From positions 1-64,000 of the forward strand of contig NZ_JFYV01000011.1 of NCBI RefSeq assembly GCF_000632225.1: a stretch of 64,000 bases of DNA. The letters run 5' to 3'. How positions within the stretch are numbered: the first letter of the stretch is position 1; each line of letters starts with the position of its first letter. This stretch comes from Sphingomonas sp. RIT328 (lineage in GTDB: Bacteria; Pseudomonadota; Alphaproteobacteria; Sphingomonadales; Sphingomonadaceae). Below, in pieces: positions 19,833 to 32,961 of this stretch. Under the pieces are notes generated by a model, which was given only the letters and a program-made list of their open reading frames with translations, did not search any database and was not told the DNA's origin. Position numbers and translations under genes: made by a program.

Positions 19833-20487
19833 AATGCGCCGGTGGCCCGATCATCTCCATCCGTTCGGACAGCAGCGGCCGGAAGCTCGGCCGGCTCTTG
19901 AAGCCGCGATACCAGCGCGCGGTCTGGTCATGCCCCTTCCAGTCGATTCCGCCGAGATAATCGGCGACCGAAATCTGCGCCGCCGCGGCGAGATCGGCGA
20001 GGCTCAGCGTCGCGCCGCCCAGCCAGTTGCGATGGTCGAGCAGATAATCGGTGTAATCGAGGTGGCTGACCGCCGCCTTCATCGCCTCGCGCAGCCCGCG
20101 GGCGTCCGGCGAGGCACGATGCGCGAGCCGCTTGACGACCCGCTCGTGCAACAGCGGCCCGGTGACGTCACGGTAGAAATGCGTGTCGAACCAGCTGACC
20201 AGCCGGCGGATCTCGGCGCGATTGGCGGCGGTGCCGTTGATCATCGCCGCCTTGTCGACCGTCTCCTCGAAATATTCGCAGATCGCCATCGAATCGATCA
20301 GCGGCGCACCCGGCCGCGCGGCATCGACCATCACCGGCGTTTCGCCGGCGGGGTTCATGTCCATGAACTCGTCGCGCCGGTCCCACGGCGATTCGCGGAC
20401 CAGCGCATAGCCGACGCCCTTCTCGCCGAGCAGCAGCCGCACCTTGCGGCTGAACGGACAAAGCGGGAATTGGTAAAGCTGCCACAT
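19813..20487 (-). CDS. Glutathione S-transferase family protein
   Basis: A 224-residue protein with an N-terminal thioredoxin-like domain ([20 protein letters not shown]), in which C10 and S13 of CPFS are the likely active site, the ETPVMVD cis-proline segment near 56, and an all-helical C-terminal domain from about 85. It could conjugate or reduce with glutathione; the substrate is unknown. The start at 20487 places the beta-strand at the N-terminus as in the family; 20505 is an alternative start. It overlaps the CsaA-like gene. Confidence 0.88.
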   Translation of the reverse strand: MWQLYQFPLCPFSRKVRLLLGEKGVGYALVRESPWDRRDEFMDMNPAGETPVMVDAARPGAPLIDSMAICEYFEETVDKAAMINGTAANRAEIRRLVSWFDTHFYRDVTGPLLHERVVKRLAHRASPDARGLREAMKAAVSHLDYTDYLLDHRNWLGGATLSLADLAAAAQISVADYLGGIDWKGHDQTARWYRGFKSRPSFRPLLSERMEMIGPPAHYDNVDF

Positions 20488-20547
20488 GCCGGCTCTGTAG
20501 GGCATCGGCGGGGGCGAGGTGAAGCCGTTGTGTTTCGTCCTTCCGTC

Positions 20548-20553
20548 TATAAT
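20548..20553 (+). promoter_or_regulatory. TATAAT -10 candidate of vapBC
   Basis: A perfect TATAAT lies 30 bases before the vapB ATG. The -35 is weak at normal spacing. The surrounding 60 bases are less GC-rich than the flanking genes, as expected for an autoregulated toxin-antitoxin promoter. Confidence 0.45.
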
Positions 20554-20582
20554 TTGTCAGTGCGGTTCGAGAGAGATTGGCG

Positions 20583-20837
20583 ATGGACGTCCATATCGAG
20601 CACGAAGGGTACGAACGGGCCATTCGCGAACTTGCCGCCAGTCGTGGGCTGTCGGTGAGCGATGGGATCGGCGTCGCCGTCTGCGCCGAGTTGGAACGCG
20701 ACCTCGATCAAAAACGGCGCGCCGCTTTTCTGGAGCGAGTGAAAGAGGCGCAGGCGATTTTTGCCGCCGCCTCGATCAACGACGCGCGCACCGCGGAAGA
20801 GATTTTAGGCTATGACGAACACGGTCTGCCGACGTGA
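20583..20837 (+). CDS. vapB: Type II antitoxin, VapB type
   Basis: An 84-residue acidic protein with a short N-terminal DNA-binding-like part (EHEGYERAIRELAASRGLSVSDGI) and a C-terminal helix ending in EEILGYDEHGLPT, the type that wraps a PIN toxin. It resembles the Rv0623/PSK antitoxin group. The ATG at 20583 is used; a TTG two codons upstream is possible. The stop overlaps the GTG of the downstream PIN gene by GTGA, as is usual for such pairs. Confidence 0.8.
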   Translation: MDVHIEHEGYERAIRELAASRGLSVSDGIGVAVCAELERDLDQKRRAAFLERVKEAQAIFAAASINDARTAEEILGYDEHGLPT

Positions 20838-21223
20838 TCGCGCTGGACAGCTCGGCCCTCATCGCGCTGGTCCAGAACGAGCCTGAGGCCCAGCGGATCG
20901 CCGAACGCATGGCAGCTGCTGCCAAATGGTTGATCGGCTACCCGACCGAGCTTGAACTGCATATGGTCACGGCAGGCAAGTCGAACGAAGCGGCCGCGCG
21001 GCAGGTGCTGCATAGGCTGATTGGCGACGCCGAACGGATCAGCTTCGATCGTGTGCATCTAACCGCGGCTCAGCTTGCCTTTGATCGCTTCGGTAAGGGC
21101 CGGCATCCCGCGGCGCTCAATTATGGCGACTGCATGGCCTATGCCGTCGCGCGCGTCGCCAATTGCCCCCTGCTCTACAAAGGCGAGGATTTCGCGCGGA
21201 CCGATATCCGGCCCGTGCTGTAA
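20834..21223 (+). CDS. vapC: Type II toxin VapC, PIN-domain ribonuclease
   Basis: A 129-residue PIN domain. Acidic catalytic residues are visible: D5 in IALDSSALIAL, the glutamate in PTELELH near 37, and the aspartate in LNYGDCMAYAVA near 98. Members cut tRNA or rRNA when freed from VapB. The start is GTG at 20834 and overlaps vapB, so toxin synthesis is coupled to the antitoxin. The gene ends 4 bases before the convergent gltB stop. Confidence 0.92.
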   Translation: MIALDSSALIALVQNEPEAQRIAERMAAAAKWLIGYPTELELHMVTAGKSNEAAARQVLHRLIGDAERISFDRVHLTAAQLAFDRFGKGRHPAALNYGDCMAYAVARVANCPLLYKGEDFARTDIRPVL

Positions 21224-21227
21224 CCCC

Positions 21228-25733
<4,506 letters not shown>

Positions 25734-25743
25734 CGGATAGGTC

Positions 25744-26292
25744 CTACTTGCCGGCCGGGGTATCGAGCGCGCTGAGACGCGCCTGGACTTTCGGGAACGC
25801 TGCCATTGCAGCATCGCGGCCTACGCCGCGTCCTGCCTCGGACAGCGCCTTCTGCAACGCCGGCTGGGCGTCGAGCAGCTTGGCGCCGGTCGGCGATCGA
25901 TAGAAGGCGAGGATCGTCGTCAGTTCGCTTTCGCTGAACGTCTTACGATATTCCTCCGCCGTCGCTTCGGCGATCGCCGGATAGCGCTCGCGGAACGCGC
26001 GTGCGAATTCTTCGGAGATGATCGCGCCGACCTGCTGCCGGCCCGCATCGGTGGCGAGCCGTGCCTTGAGCGCCGCCGGTGCCGCCGTATCGGCCCGCAT
26101 CGCATTTTCGACGTTGCTGACCATCAGCGGCATGAGCTGTGCGAACATCGGATCGAGCACGCGCTCCATCCGCATCTGCGCCACAAGGGCGCGGGCGGTG
26201 GCGATCGTGCCGGGTTGCGCCGCTGCCTGCGCCAGCACGGGCTCAGGTGCGACCAATAGCGCGGTCGCGACGAGCAGCCGGAGCGGGCTCAT
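25744..26292 (-). CDS. DUF2059 domain protein, exported
   Basis: A 182-residue protein with a signal peptide (MSPLRLLVATALLVAPEPVLA) and a helical body. The C-terminal segment ESELTTILAFYRSPTGAKLL is the hallmark of DUF2059. Its function is unknown, and it probably acts in the periplasm. It is wedged between gltD and gltB: its ATG overlaps the gltD stop (ATGA), and its stop is 10 bases before the gltB ATG. It is therefore within the glutamate synthase operon, although its product would be in a different compartment from GOGAT. Confidence 0.85.
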   Translation of the reverse strand: MSPLRLLVATALLVAPEPVLAQAAAQPGTIATARALVAQMRMERVLDPMFAQLMPLMVSNVENAMRADTAAPAALKARLATDAGRQQVGAIISEEFARAFRERYPAIAEATAEEYRKTFSESELTTILAFYRSPTGAKLLDAQPALQKALSEAGRGVGRDAAMAAFPKVQARLSALDTPAGK

Positions 26293-27719
26293 GCCGCCAC
26301 CTTGCCGACCTTCGCCTTGGCCTTCAGCCACTTGTGCATCGTCGCCGCGACATCGCGACCGTCGCGGATCGCCCAGACGACGAGGCTCGCGCCGCGCACG
26401 ATGTCGCCCGCCGCGAACACGCCGTCGAGGCTGGTCATCAGCGTCTTGCCGTCGACCAGCACCGTGCCCCAGCGGCTGACGCCGAGCTCGGGCGCGCCGA
26501 ACAGCGTCGGCAGGTCTTCGGGGTCGAAGCCCAAGGCCTGGATCACCAGATCGGCATGGAGCGTGAAGTCGCCGCTCGGGTCCGCTTCGGGCGCGCGGCG
26601 ACCGCTGGCGTCGGGGGCGCCGAGCCGCATCTTGCGGGCGCGCACCGTGCCGTCCGCCTCGAACGCCGCCGGTGCCGAAAGCCAGACGAATTCGGCGCCC
26701 TCTTCCTCGGCATTGGCGACCTCGCGCTGGCTGCCCGGCATGTTCTTGCGATCGCGGCGGTACAGGCATTTGACCGAGGCGGCGCCCTGGCGGATCGCGG
26801 TGCGCACGCAATCCATCGCGGTATCGCCGCCGCCGATCACGACGACATGCTTGCCCGCCGCATCGAGCGCGCCCTGATCGAATGCCGGCACCGCATCGCC
26901 GAAGCCCTTGCGGTTCGAGGCGATCAGATAGTCGAGCGCCGCCACCACGCGATCGTCGCCGCCGGCGACGTCGAGCGCCCGCGCCTTGTAGACGCCGGTC
27001 GCGATCAGCACCGCGTCATGCTCGCGACGCAGTTCGTCGAGGCTCGCCTGTTCGCCGACGTCGAACCCTTCGTGGAAGACGATGCCGCCTGCCTTGAGGC
27101 GCTCGACGCGGCGCATCACCACCGGCTTCTCCAGCTTGAAGCCGGGGATGCCATAGGTCAGCAGCCCGCCGGCGCGGTCGTGGCGGTCGTAGACGTGAAC
27201 CTCATAACCGTGGCCGCGCAGATATTCCGCCGCGGTCAGCCCCGCCGGCCCCGCGCCGATCACCGCGACCGACGCGCCGCGCGCCGGACCGGGGACGAGC
27301 GGCTCGACCCAGCCCTCTTCCCAGGCGGTGTCGGTGATGAACTTCTCGACCGAACCGATCGTCACCGCGCCGTGGCCGGAAAATTCGATGACGCAATTGC
27401 CCTCGCACAGCCGGTCCTGCGGGCAGATGCGGCCGCAGATCTCCGGCATGGTCGAGGTGGCGTTGCTGAGCTCATAGGCCTCGCGCAAACGGCCCTCGGC
27501 GGTGAGGCGCAGCCAGTCGGGGATATGGTTGTGGAGCGGGCAATGAACCGAGCAATAGGGCACGCCGCATTGCGAGCAGCGCCCGGCCTGATCCTCCGCC
27601 GCCGGCGGCGCATAGCGCGCGGCGATCTCGGCGAAATCCTCCGCGCGCGCCTCCGCGGCACGCTTCGCCGGATAGGCCTGCGGCCGGGCAACGAACTTGA
27701 GCATGGAATCGTGCGCCAT
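26289..27719 (-). CDS. gltD: Glutamate synthase small subunit
   Basis: A 476-residue GOGAT beta chain that passes electrons from NADPH through FAD and iron-sulfur clusters to GltB. N-terminal cysteines for two 4Fe-4S clusters are in CSQCGVPYCSVHCP and CGRICPQDRLCEGNC. FAD is bound by AVIGAGPAGLTAAEY near 150, and NADPH by VVIGGGDTAMDC near 291. A strong ribosome site (AAAGGAGG, minus strand, 27724-27731) precedes the start. It is the first gene of the operon gltD-DUF2059-gltB, the reverse of the enteric gltBD order. Confidence 0.96.
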   Translation of the reverse strand: MAHDSMLKFVARPQAYPAKRAAEARAEDFAEIAARYAPPAAEDQAGRCSQCGVPYCSVHCPLHNHIPDWLRLTAEGRLREAYELSNATSTMPEICGRICPQDRLCEGNCVIEFSGHGAVTIGSVEKFITDTAWEEGWVEPLVPGPARGASVAVIGAGPAGLTAAEYLRGHGYEVHVYDRHDRAGGLLTYGIPGFKLEKPVVMRRVERLKAGGIVFHEGFDVGEQASLDELRREHDAVLIATGVYKARALDVAGGDDRVVAALDYLIASNRKGFGDAVPAFDQGALDAAGKHVVVIGGGDTAMDCVRTAIRQGAASVKCLYRRDRKNMPGSQREVANAEEEGAEFVWLSAPAAFEADGTVRARKMRLGAPDASGRRAPEADPSGDFTLHADLVIQALGFDPEDLPTLFGAPELGVSRWGTVLVDGKTLMTSLDGVFAAGDIVRGASLVVWAIRDGRDVAATMHKWLKAKAKVGKVAA

Positions 27720-27872
27720 GGGGCCTCCTTTCGCTTCCGCTAGAAAGGAAAGGCCGCCATGTCACGCACAAATCATGTGTTAGGTAAGCTAATATGCCCT
27801 AAAAAGTCGCACCAAACGGGATGAGGCTATCGGCCCGGCCCGCAGGTATCCTCTTTAGGTTCTGATCCGGTC

Positions 27873-28670
27873 CTATCGCAGTTGGAGGGCAACCAGGGCG
27901 ACCGCGCCGATGACGATGCGATACCAGGCGAAGGGCGCGAAGCCGTGCCGGCTGACGATGCCGACGAACCAGCGGATCACCACCAGCGCGACGACGAACG
28001 AGACGACGAAGCCGATCGCGATGCTGAGCCATTCGCCCTGTCCCAGCGTCGCCCCCGACTTGAGCAGGTCGTAACCCGATGCCGCGAGCATCGTCGGGAT
28101 CGCGAGGAAGAAGGAGAATTCCGCCGCCGCACGGCGATCGACGCCGAGGCTGAGCGCCCCCATGATCGTCGCGCCCGAGCGGCTGACGCCGGGGATCATC
28201 GCGAGACACTGGACGACGCCGACGCCGAGCGCGGTCGTCCACGGCATCGCCTCGACCGATTCGATCCGCGCCTGCTTGACCAGCCGCTCGATGACGAGGA
28301 TCGCGACACCGCCGACGATCAGCGCCACCGCGACGACGGTGGGGCTTTCGAGCAGCGACTTCACCGCCTTGTACACCAGCACGCCGATCGCCGCGGCGGG
28401 CAGGAAGCCGAGCGCGATGTTGCGCACGAAGGCAATCGCCTTGGGCTGCCCGCCGGCCAGTCCCGTCGCCACGTCCCAGAAGCGCCGCCAGTAGAGGACG
28501 ATCACCGCCAGGATCGCGCCCAACTGGATGACGATGTCGAAGGTCGCGGTCGCCTGATCCTGCACGCCGAGCAACGTACCGGCGAGGATGAGATGCCCGG
28601 TCGAGGAGACGGGCAGGAATTCGGTGACCCCCTCGACGATGCCGAGGAGGATGACGGTCAGCAGATCCAT
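27873..28670 (-). CDS. uppP: Undecaprenyl-diphosphate phosphatase
   Basis: A 265-residue integral membrane enzyme of the BacA/UppP family with about eight hydrophobic segments. It has the two conserved active-site regions, EGVTEFLPVSSTGHL near residues 13-27 and PGVSRSGAT near 163. It recycles the lipid carrier for peptidoglycan and other polymers and can give bacitracin tolerance. It follows the NDUFA9-like gene by 9 bases, so the two are probably co-transcribed. Confidence 0.96.
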   Translation of the reverse strand: MDLLTVILLGIVEGVTEFLPVSSTGHLILAGTLLGVQDQATATFDIVIQLGAILAVIVLYWRRFWDVATGLAGGQPKAIAFVRNIALGFLPAAAIGVLVYKAVKSLLESPTVVAVALIVGGVAILVIERLVKQARIESVEAMPWTTALGVGVVQCLAMIPGVSRSGATIMGALSLGVDRRAAAEFSFFLAIPTMLAASGYDLLKSGATLGQGEWLSIAIGFVVSFVVALVVIRWFVGIVSRHGFAPFAWYRIVIGAVALVALQLR

Positions 28671-28679
28671 GGATGGTCC

Positions 28680-29609
28680 TTAGGCGGCGAGTGTTGCGGC
28701 ACGGCGACCGAAGCGGCCGGTGCGGCGGAAGCGGACGAGCCATTCGGGCGCAACCGCCTGCAACGGCGTCGGATCGACACCGAGCGCGGCGAGGCCCGGC
28801 GCACCCGGCGTGACGACATTGTCGCGCTGGAGCATCAGCCACTGATCCTTGGTGATCGGCGCGAACGGCAGCCTGGCGAGGAAGGCGCCGGCCGCGTCGG
28901 GCAGTTCGACGATCGACGGGCTGCGGCCGATCGTCTGTGCGATCCAGCGGATGATCTCGCCCATCGTCAGCACGTCCGGGCCGCCGAGCTCGAACGTCTC
29001 GCCGGCGAAGCGCGCGTCGGTCGCCGCCGCCATCGCCTCGCCGACGTCGCCGGCGAACACCGGCTGGAACTTCACGCCGGCGCGCAGCACCGGCACCACC
29101 GGCGCCTTGCCGATCATCGCGGCGAAGCGGTTGATGAACTGATCCTCGCGCCCGAAGACGATCGACGGGCGGATGATTGCCGCGCCCGGGAAAGCGGCGC
29201 GCACCGCTTCCTCGCCGCGCCCCTTGCTGCTGCCATAAGCGGATCGCGCCTGCGCATCGGCACCGATCGCCGACATATGGACGAGCGTTTCGACGCCCGC
29301 CGCCGCCGCGGCCTCGGCGACGATGCGCGCGCCGCCGACGTGGACGCGCTCGAAATCGCCGGCCAGCACGCCGACCATGTTGATCACCGCATCGGCGCCC
29401 TGCACCGCGCGCGCCACCGTCTCGGGCAGCGTCACGTCGGCGGCGACGAATTGAGTCTGACCGAGCCCACCCAAGGGCTTGAGGAACCACGCATGCCGCG
29501 GATCGCGCTCGGCGACGCGGACGCGCGCACCGCCGTGCAGCAGCGCCTGCACCACGTAGCGACCGACGAATCCGCCGCCGCCGAAGATCGTAACCAGCTT
29601 GTCTTTCAT
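28680..29609 (-). CDS. NDUFA9-like NAD(P)-binding protein
   Basis: A 309-residue atypical short-chain-dehydrogenase-fold protein. The dinucleotide-binding loop is FGGGGFVGRYVV at residues 9-20. HMSAIGADAQARSAYGSSKGRGE contains the equivalent of the YxxxK region with tyrosine and lysine. It resembles the complex I accessory subunit NDUFA9 family found in alphaproteobacteria, where a respiratory or quinone-related role is suspected but not proved. It leads an operon with uppP. Confidence 0.85.
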   Translation of the reverse strand: MKDKLVTIFGGGGFVGRYVVQALLHGGARVRVAERDPRHAWFLKPLGGLGQTQFVAADVTLPETVARAVQGADAVINMVGVLAGDFERVHVGGARIVAEAAAAAGVETLVHMSAIGADAQARSAYGSSKGRGEEAVRAAFPGAAIIRPSIVFGREDQFINRFAAMIGKAPVVPVLRAGVKFQPVFAGDVGEAMAAATDARFAGETFELGGPDVLTMGEIIRWIAQTIGRSPSIVELPDAAGAFLARLPFAPITKDQWLMLQRDNVVTPGAPGLAALGVDPTPLQAVAPEWLVRFRRTGRFGRRAATLAA

Positions 29610-29673
29610 CGCCCGGGCCTCATTTTTTTCGTCGCTGTGCTGATGTTTCGCCCCTTGCCCCGTGAAACCCGTG

Positions 29674-29702
29674 TTGACAAGCGCGCCGACCGCCCCCTAA
29701 AG
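29674..29702 (+). promoter_or_regulatory. Promoter of tRNA-Leu
   Basis: A perfect -35 TTGACA (29674-29679), a 17-base spacer, and a -10 CTAAAG (29697-29702). The start site would be near 29709, about 10 bases before the tRNA. This is the best sigma-70-type promoter match in the window. Confidence 0.75.
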
Positions 29703-29719
29703 GCCGCCGCCTACCCCGT

Positions 29720-29806
29720 GCCCAGATGGCGGAATTGGTAGACGCACCAGCTTCAGGTGCTGGCGATCGCAAGGTCGTGGAGGTTCGAGTCCTCTTCTGG
29801 GCACCA
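29720..29806 (+). tRNA. tRNA-Leu (anticodon CAG)
   Basis: An 87-base class II tRNA with the CCA encoded. Acceptor arms GCCCAGA (29720-29726) and TCTGGGC (29796-29802) pair fully. The anticodon stem CCAGC/GCTGG encloses the loop TTCAGGT, giving anticodon CAG, which reads CUG leucine codons. A long variable arm and the T-loop GGTTCGAGTCC are present. A promoter lies directly upstream. Confidence 0.95.
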
Positions 29807-30208
29807 TTTTCCAAAGAGCAGCAGGCTCGCGATCCGAACGGTCGCGGGCTTTTGCCCGTTTCGAGGAGGCACGGGCGCGAATGGCATCGGGCGAAGATCT
29901 TCGACCTGCCGCTCCTGCACCTTCGCGCTACCGGGCATGACTTGCCGCGACCCGCTACTCGCCGTCTACACCCTCGCGAAGTTGTCGCGCAGACCTTAAG
30001 CGCCATCCCAGAGCAGGCATCAGCTTCGGACGACAAGACGGCTAATATGTCATTAACCGATAACCGAACCACTTTGACCGGCAATTGCTCGACGCGTTGC
30101 CCGCAAATCCTCGATGCGAGACAGGCCGCCCCATCTTGCGATGCAATTCCCTTTGCATAAGTCGTCGCCTCCTTCGATACCCCGTAAGCGTGACGAAGGG
30201 AGAGTGAT
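29807..30208. other. Interval after tRNA-Leu, no gene seen
   Basis: About 400 bases between the tRNA and the GAF gene. A hairpin CGGGC-TTTT-GCCCG at 29845-29858, followed by TTT, may end tRNA transcription. Open frames here run antisense through the tRNA and are not credible. The last 160 bases are less GC-rich (for example around 30040-30080) and probably contain the promoter of the GAF gene, but no clear hexamers stand out. No integrase gene or second attachment repeat is visible. Confidence 0.5.
29845..29861 (+). terminator. Possible terminator after tRNA-Leu
   Basis: A 5-bp GC stem CGGGC/GCCCG with a TTTT loop, followed by three T residues, about 40 bases after the tRNA end. The stem is short, so this is tentative. 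Confidence 0.4.
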
Positions 30209-30772
30209 GTGCAGGAACCGAACGTCGACAATTGGTTTCAAGCCTTCTCCGCCGAGAAGAAGCGGCAGGGCGCGGTCGATCGCAGCCGGGTGGTGAGCTT
30301 GCGCGGCAGCAGCGAATTGCTGCGGATCGTCGACGAGGTCCCCGATCATTATCGCACCCCCTTTGCCGCCATCTCGATCATCGACCGGCGCTCGCAGCTG
30401 TTGCTTGCCGAACGCGGCCTCGGTTACGCCGAGACGGCTCGCAGCACCGCCTTTTGTGCGGTAACGATCCAGCAGGGCGGGCGGGCGCTGGTCGTGCCCG
30501 ACGCGCGGACCGATGTGCGCTTCGCCGGCTATGAGTCGGTGACCGGCGATCCCTATATCCGATTCTACGCCGGCGTGCCGATCCACGACGACGGCGGCAT
30601 GGCGCTCGGTGCGATCTGCGTCGCCGACAATGCGCCGCTCGCCGCCGGTTTCGACCGGTCGCTGCTGGTGCGCATGGCGCGCGAGGCCGAACGCGCGATC
30701 GCCGAGACGCTGCCGCCCGAACCGCCGGCGGCGCCGACCGCATGGAGACTCCGCCTCGATTCGGACGTCTGA
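30209..30772 (+). CDS. Single-domain GAF sensor protein
   Basis: A 187-residue soluble protein consisting of one GAF domain (about residues 25-165). Typical features are the TPFAAISIIDRRSQLL start of the sheet, RSTAFCAVTIQ, VPDARTDVRFA and IRFYAGVPI...LGAICVAD. No output domain is present, so it may act as a small-molecule or redox sensor through partners. The start is GTG at 30209 behind a GAAGGGAGAG ribosome site. It converges with pncA. Confidence 0.85.
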   Translation: MQEPNVDNWFQAFSAEKKRQGAVDRSRVVSLRGSSELLRIVDEVPDHYRTPFAAISIIDRRSQLLLAERGLGYAETARSTAFCAVTIQQGGRALVVPDARTDVRFAGYESVTGDPYIRFYAGVPIHDDGGMALGAICVADNAPLAAGFDRSLLVRMAREAERAIAETLPPEPPAAPTAWRLRLDSDV

Positions 30773-30780
30773 GCGCCGGC

Positions 30781-31425
30781 TCAGTCGCGCACGGTGACGC
30801 CCGCGGCGGCGAGCGCGCGGTCGATCGCGTCGACGCTCGTCCCCGAACCGGCCGGCATCGCGATCGCGCGGGTCAGCGGCCGCAGGATCGTCGCGGCGAA
30901 CCCCTCGCGCCGCGCGTCGAGCGCCGACCAGCCGACGCAGAAATCATACGCCAGACCGACGAAGACGCAGCGCGTCACGCCGAGATCGCGCAACGCACCG
31001 GCGAGCCCGGTGCGCGTCCTCCGGTCATTCTCGAAGAAGGCGGAATAGGAATCGACTGCCGGGTCGATCCCCTTGCGGACGATCAGCCGCGCGCGCGCGA
31101 CCGCCGCCGCCACGGCCGGATGGAAATCGGCGCCGTCGCTGCGTTGCAGGCAATGGTCGGGCCACAGCACCTGGTCGCCATAGGGCATCGCGATCACCTC
31201 GTACGGCGCGCGGCCGGCATGGCTGCTCGCGAACGAGCCATGGCCGGCGGGATGCCAGTCCTGCGTCACCACGACATGCGCGAAGCGTTCGGCGAGCGTG
31301 GCGATCGGCGCCATCACCGCATCGCCCCCGGCGACGGCGAGCCGTCCGCCCGGGCAGAAGTCGTTCTGCGGATCGACGATGACGAGCGCCTCGGCGCCGT
31401 CGGACGGATGGGCTCGGCTGGTCAT
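30781..31425 (-). CDS. pncA: Nicotinamidase
   Basis: A 214-residue isochorismatase-fold amidohydrolase that turns nicotinamide into nicotinate for NAD salvage. The catalytic triad is D18 in IVDPQNDFCPGG, K118 in IVRKGID and C163 in LAYDFCVGWSA. Metal ligands lie in TQDWHPAGHGSF. The start at 31425 gives the normal length; longer frames upstream run into the next gene region. It is a single-gene unit between the GAF gene and the divergent small gene at 31540. Confidence 0.94.
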   Translation of the reverse strand: MTSRAHPSDGAEALVIVDPQNDFCPGGRLAVAGGDAVMAPIATLAERFAHVVVTQDWHPAGHGSFASSHAGRAPYEVIAMPYGDQVLWPDHCLQRSDGADFHPAVAAAVARARLIVRKGIDPAVDSYSAFFENDRRTRTGLAGALRDLGVTRCVFVGLAYDFCVGWSALDARREGFAATILRPLTRAIAMPAGSGTSVDAIDRALAAAGVTVRD

Positions 31426-31539
31426 GGCGGCTGTGTAGCGCGTCGCCGTGCCGCCGCAACGCCATGACGATTCGCCTGCGCCCGAACACCCTGCGCCGGG
31501 CGTTGACCGCATGGCGACCACGACGGCCGCCGGGAGACG

Positions 31540-31851
31540 ATGATGAGCACGACCCTGACCGCCCGCTTCGCCACCCGCCGTGAGGCGGAGATGACGGTGG
31601 AACGCCTGGTGCAGCAGTTCGAAGTGCCGCGCGAGGCGATCCGCGTCCTCGCCGACGGCGCGGCGAACACCACCGGCGTCGAACAGGCGGGCAGCGACGA
31701 GGCCGCGGCCGCTCCCACGCCCGAACCGCGTGACGACGCACCGCTCGCCGGGGCGGTGCGCGTCTCCGTCGCCATCGCCGACGCGACGCTCGCCGACGAG
31801 GTCCGCGCCGCCTTCGCCGAGTTCGACGGCACCGGCGTCGCCGCCGCCTGA
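31540..31851 (+). CDS. Small protein of unknown function preceding the glycosyltransferase cluster
   Basis: A 103-residue acidic protein. The first 40 residues (TARFATRREAEMTVERLVQQ onward) and the last 35 (GAVRVSVAIADATLADEVRA) look like two strand-helix halves of a small alpha/beta domain. They are separated by a disordered alanine, proline and glutamate linker. I do not recognise the family. The start may be 31540 or 31543; GGGAGA precedes them. The stop is 3 bases before the ATG of the glycosyltransferase gene, so it may head that operon. Confidence 0.65.
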   Translation: MMSTTLTARFATRREAEMTVERLVQQFEVPREAIRVLADGAANTTGVEQAGSDEAAAAPTPEPRDDAPLAGAVRVSVAIADATLADEVRAAFAEFDGTGVAAA

Positions 31852-31854
31852 CAC

Positions 31855-32961
31855 ATGGATCAATACGATAAGTTACGACGGACAGACGATAAACCGCTAC
31901 GCCGGCGCCGCGGTCCCGGCACCGCGGTTTGGAGGTCTGCGCTGCTGTCACCCTGCCCGGTCCTGGTCTGCGTGCCCGTCCGCAACGAGGAACGGGCCCT
32001 GCCCGGGCTGCTTGCGGCATTGCGGCGCTGCGATCCTGCCGGCGCGGTGACCAGCTGTTTCTACCTCGACGGGTGCAGCGACGGCAGCGAGGCGCTGCTC
32101 CGTGCCGCTGCCGCCGACCGTCCGATCCGGATCGCGATCGGCCCGCGCCAGGCCGATGCCAATGCCGGTCGGGCCCGGCGGGCGGCGATGCTTATGGCGC
32201 TCGACCGGATCGGTGACGCCGACGCGCTGCTCTTCACCACCGATGCCGACAGCACCCCCGCCGCCGACTGGATCGCCGCCGGGCGCGCGGCGCTTGCCGT
32301 CGCCGACGTCGCCGCCGGCCGCATCGTTCGCCGCAACGGCAGCGCCGATCCCCTGCAAGGCCGCGTCGAACGCTATTTCGACCGGCTCCACGCCTATCGC
32401 CGGCGGCTCGATCCGGTCGACTGGGAGGATCGCGCCAGCCACCATTTTGGAGGCGGCGCCAATCTCGCCGTCCGCGCCGCCTGCTATCGCGCGCTCGGCG
32501 GCTTTCGCACGCTGCCGCACGGCGAGGATGCCGATCTGCTCGACGAGGCGGCGCGCGCCGGCTTCCGCGTCCGACGCGATGCGGCGATGGTGGTCGAGAC
32601 CTCGTCACGGCGGATCGGCCGGGTCGACGGCGGGCTGGCCGGCCAGTTGCGCCGGCTCGACGACGGCGATCTGCCGCAGGTCGCGCATCCCGCCGGCATC
32701 GCCTGGCAGGCGCGCGCGCAGGCCGCCTCGCGGCGGGCGTTCGCGACGATCGACGATCCGGCGAGCCGCGGCCGGCTCGGCGCGGTGATCGGGCTCGATG
32801 CCGACCATATCCTCGGCGTCGCGCGCGATTGCCCCAATGGCGAGGCCTTTGCGATGCGCGTCGTCCCGGCCGCTTCGGTCCAGCCGGCGCTGCTGCCGCT
32901 GGGCCTTGCCGAGGCGGCGCTGGCCGCGCTCGAGGCGCAGCCGCAGGAGGAAGCGGCATGA
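31855..32961 (+). CDS. Family 2 glycosyltransferase
   Basis: A GT-A fold glycosyltransferase. VLVCVPVRNEERALPGLL opens the nucleotide-binding domain, and TTDADSTPAADW supplies the metal-binding DxD equivalent. HFGGGANLAVR and HGEDADLLDEA are typical acceptor-side motifs of this group. No membrane segment is seen. ATG at 31855 gives 368 residues, but the first 29 are basic and AT-rich in codons. A strong GGAGG (31931-31935) sits 6 bases before CTG codons at 31942 and 31945, so the true start may be there. It is the first of four overlapping genes. Confidence 0.85.
   Translation: MDQYDKLRRTDDKPLRRRRGPGTAVWRSALLSPCPVLVCVPVRNEERALPGLLAALRRCDPAGAVTSCFYLDGCSDGSEALLRAAAADRPIRIAIGPRQADANAGRARRAAMLMALDRIGDADALLFTTDADSTPAADWIAAGRAALAVADVAAGRIVRRNGSADPLQGRVERYFDRLHAYRRRLDPVDWEDRASHHFGGGANLAVRAACYRALGGFRTLPHGEDADLLDEAARAGFRVRRDAAMVVETSSRRIGRVDGGLAGQLRRLDDGDLPQVAHPAGIAWQARAQAASRRAFATIDDPASRGRLGAVIGLDADHILGVARDCPNGEAFAMRVVPAASVQPALLPLGLAEAALAALEAQPQEEAA

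Noticed and set aside
29720..29806. tRNA-Leu as an attachment site for a genomic island
   Set aside because: No integrase gene and no repeated tRNA end were found downstream in the window; neighbours are ordinary chromosomal genes.
29620..30231. Minus-strand open frames through tRNA-Leu
   Set aside because: Part of the translation comes from the antisense of the tRNA, a known source of false genes.
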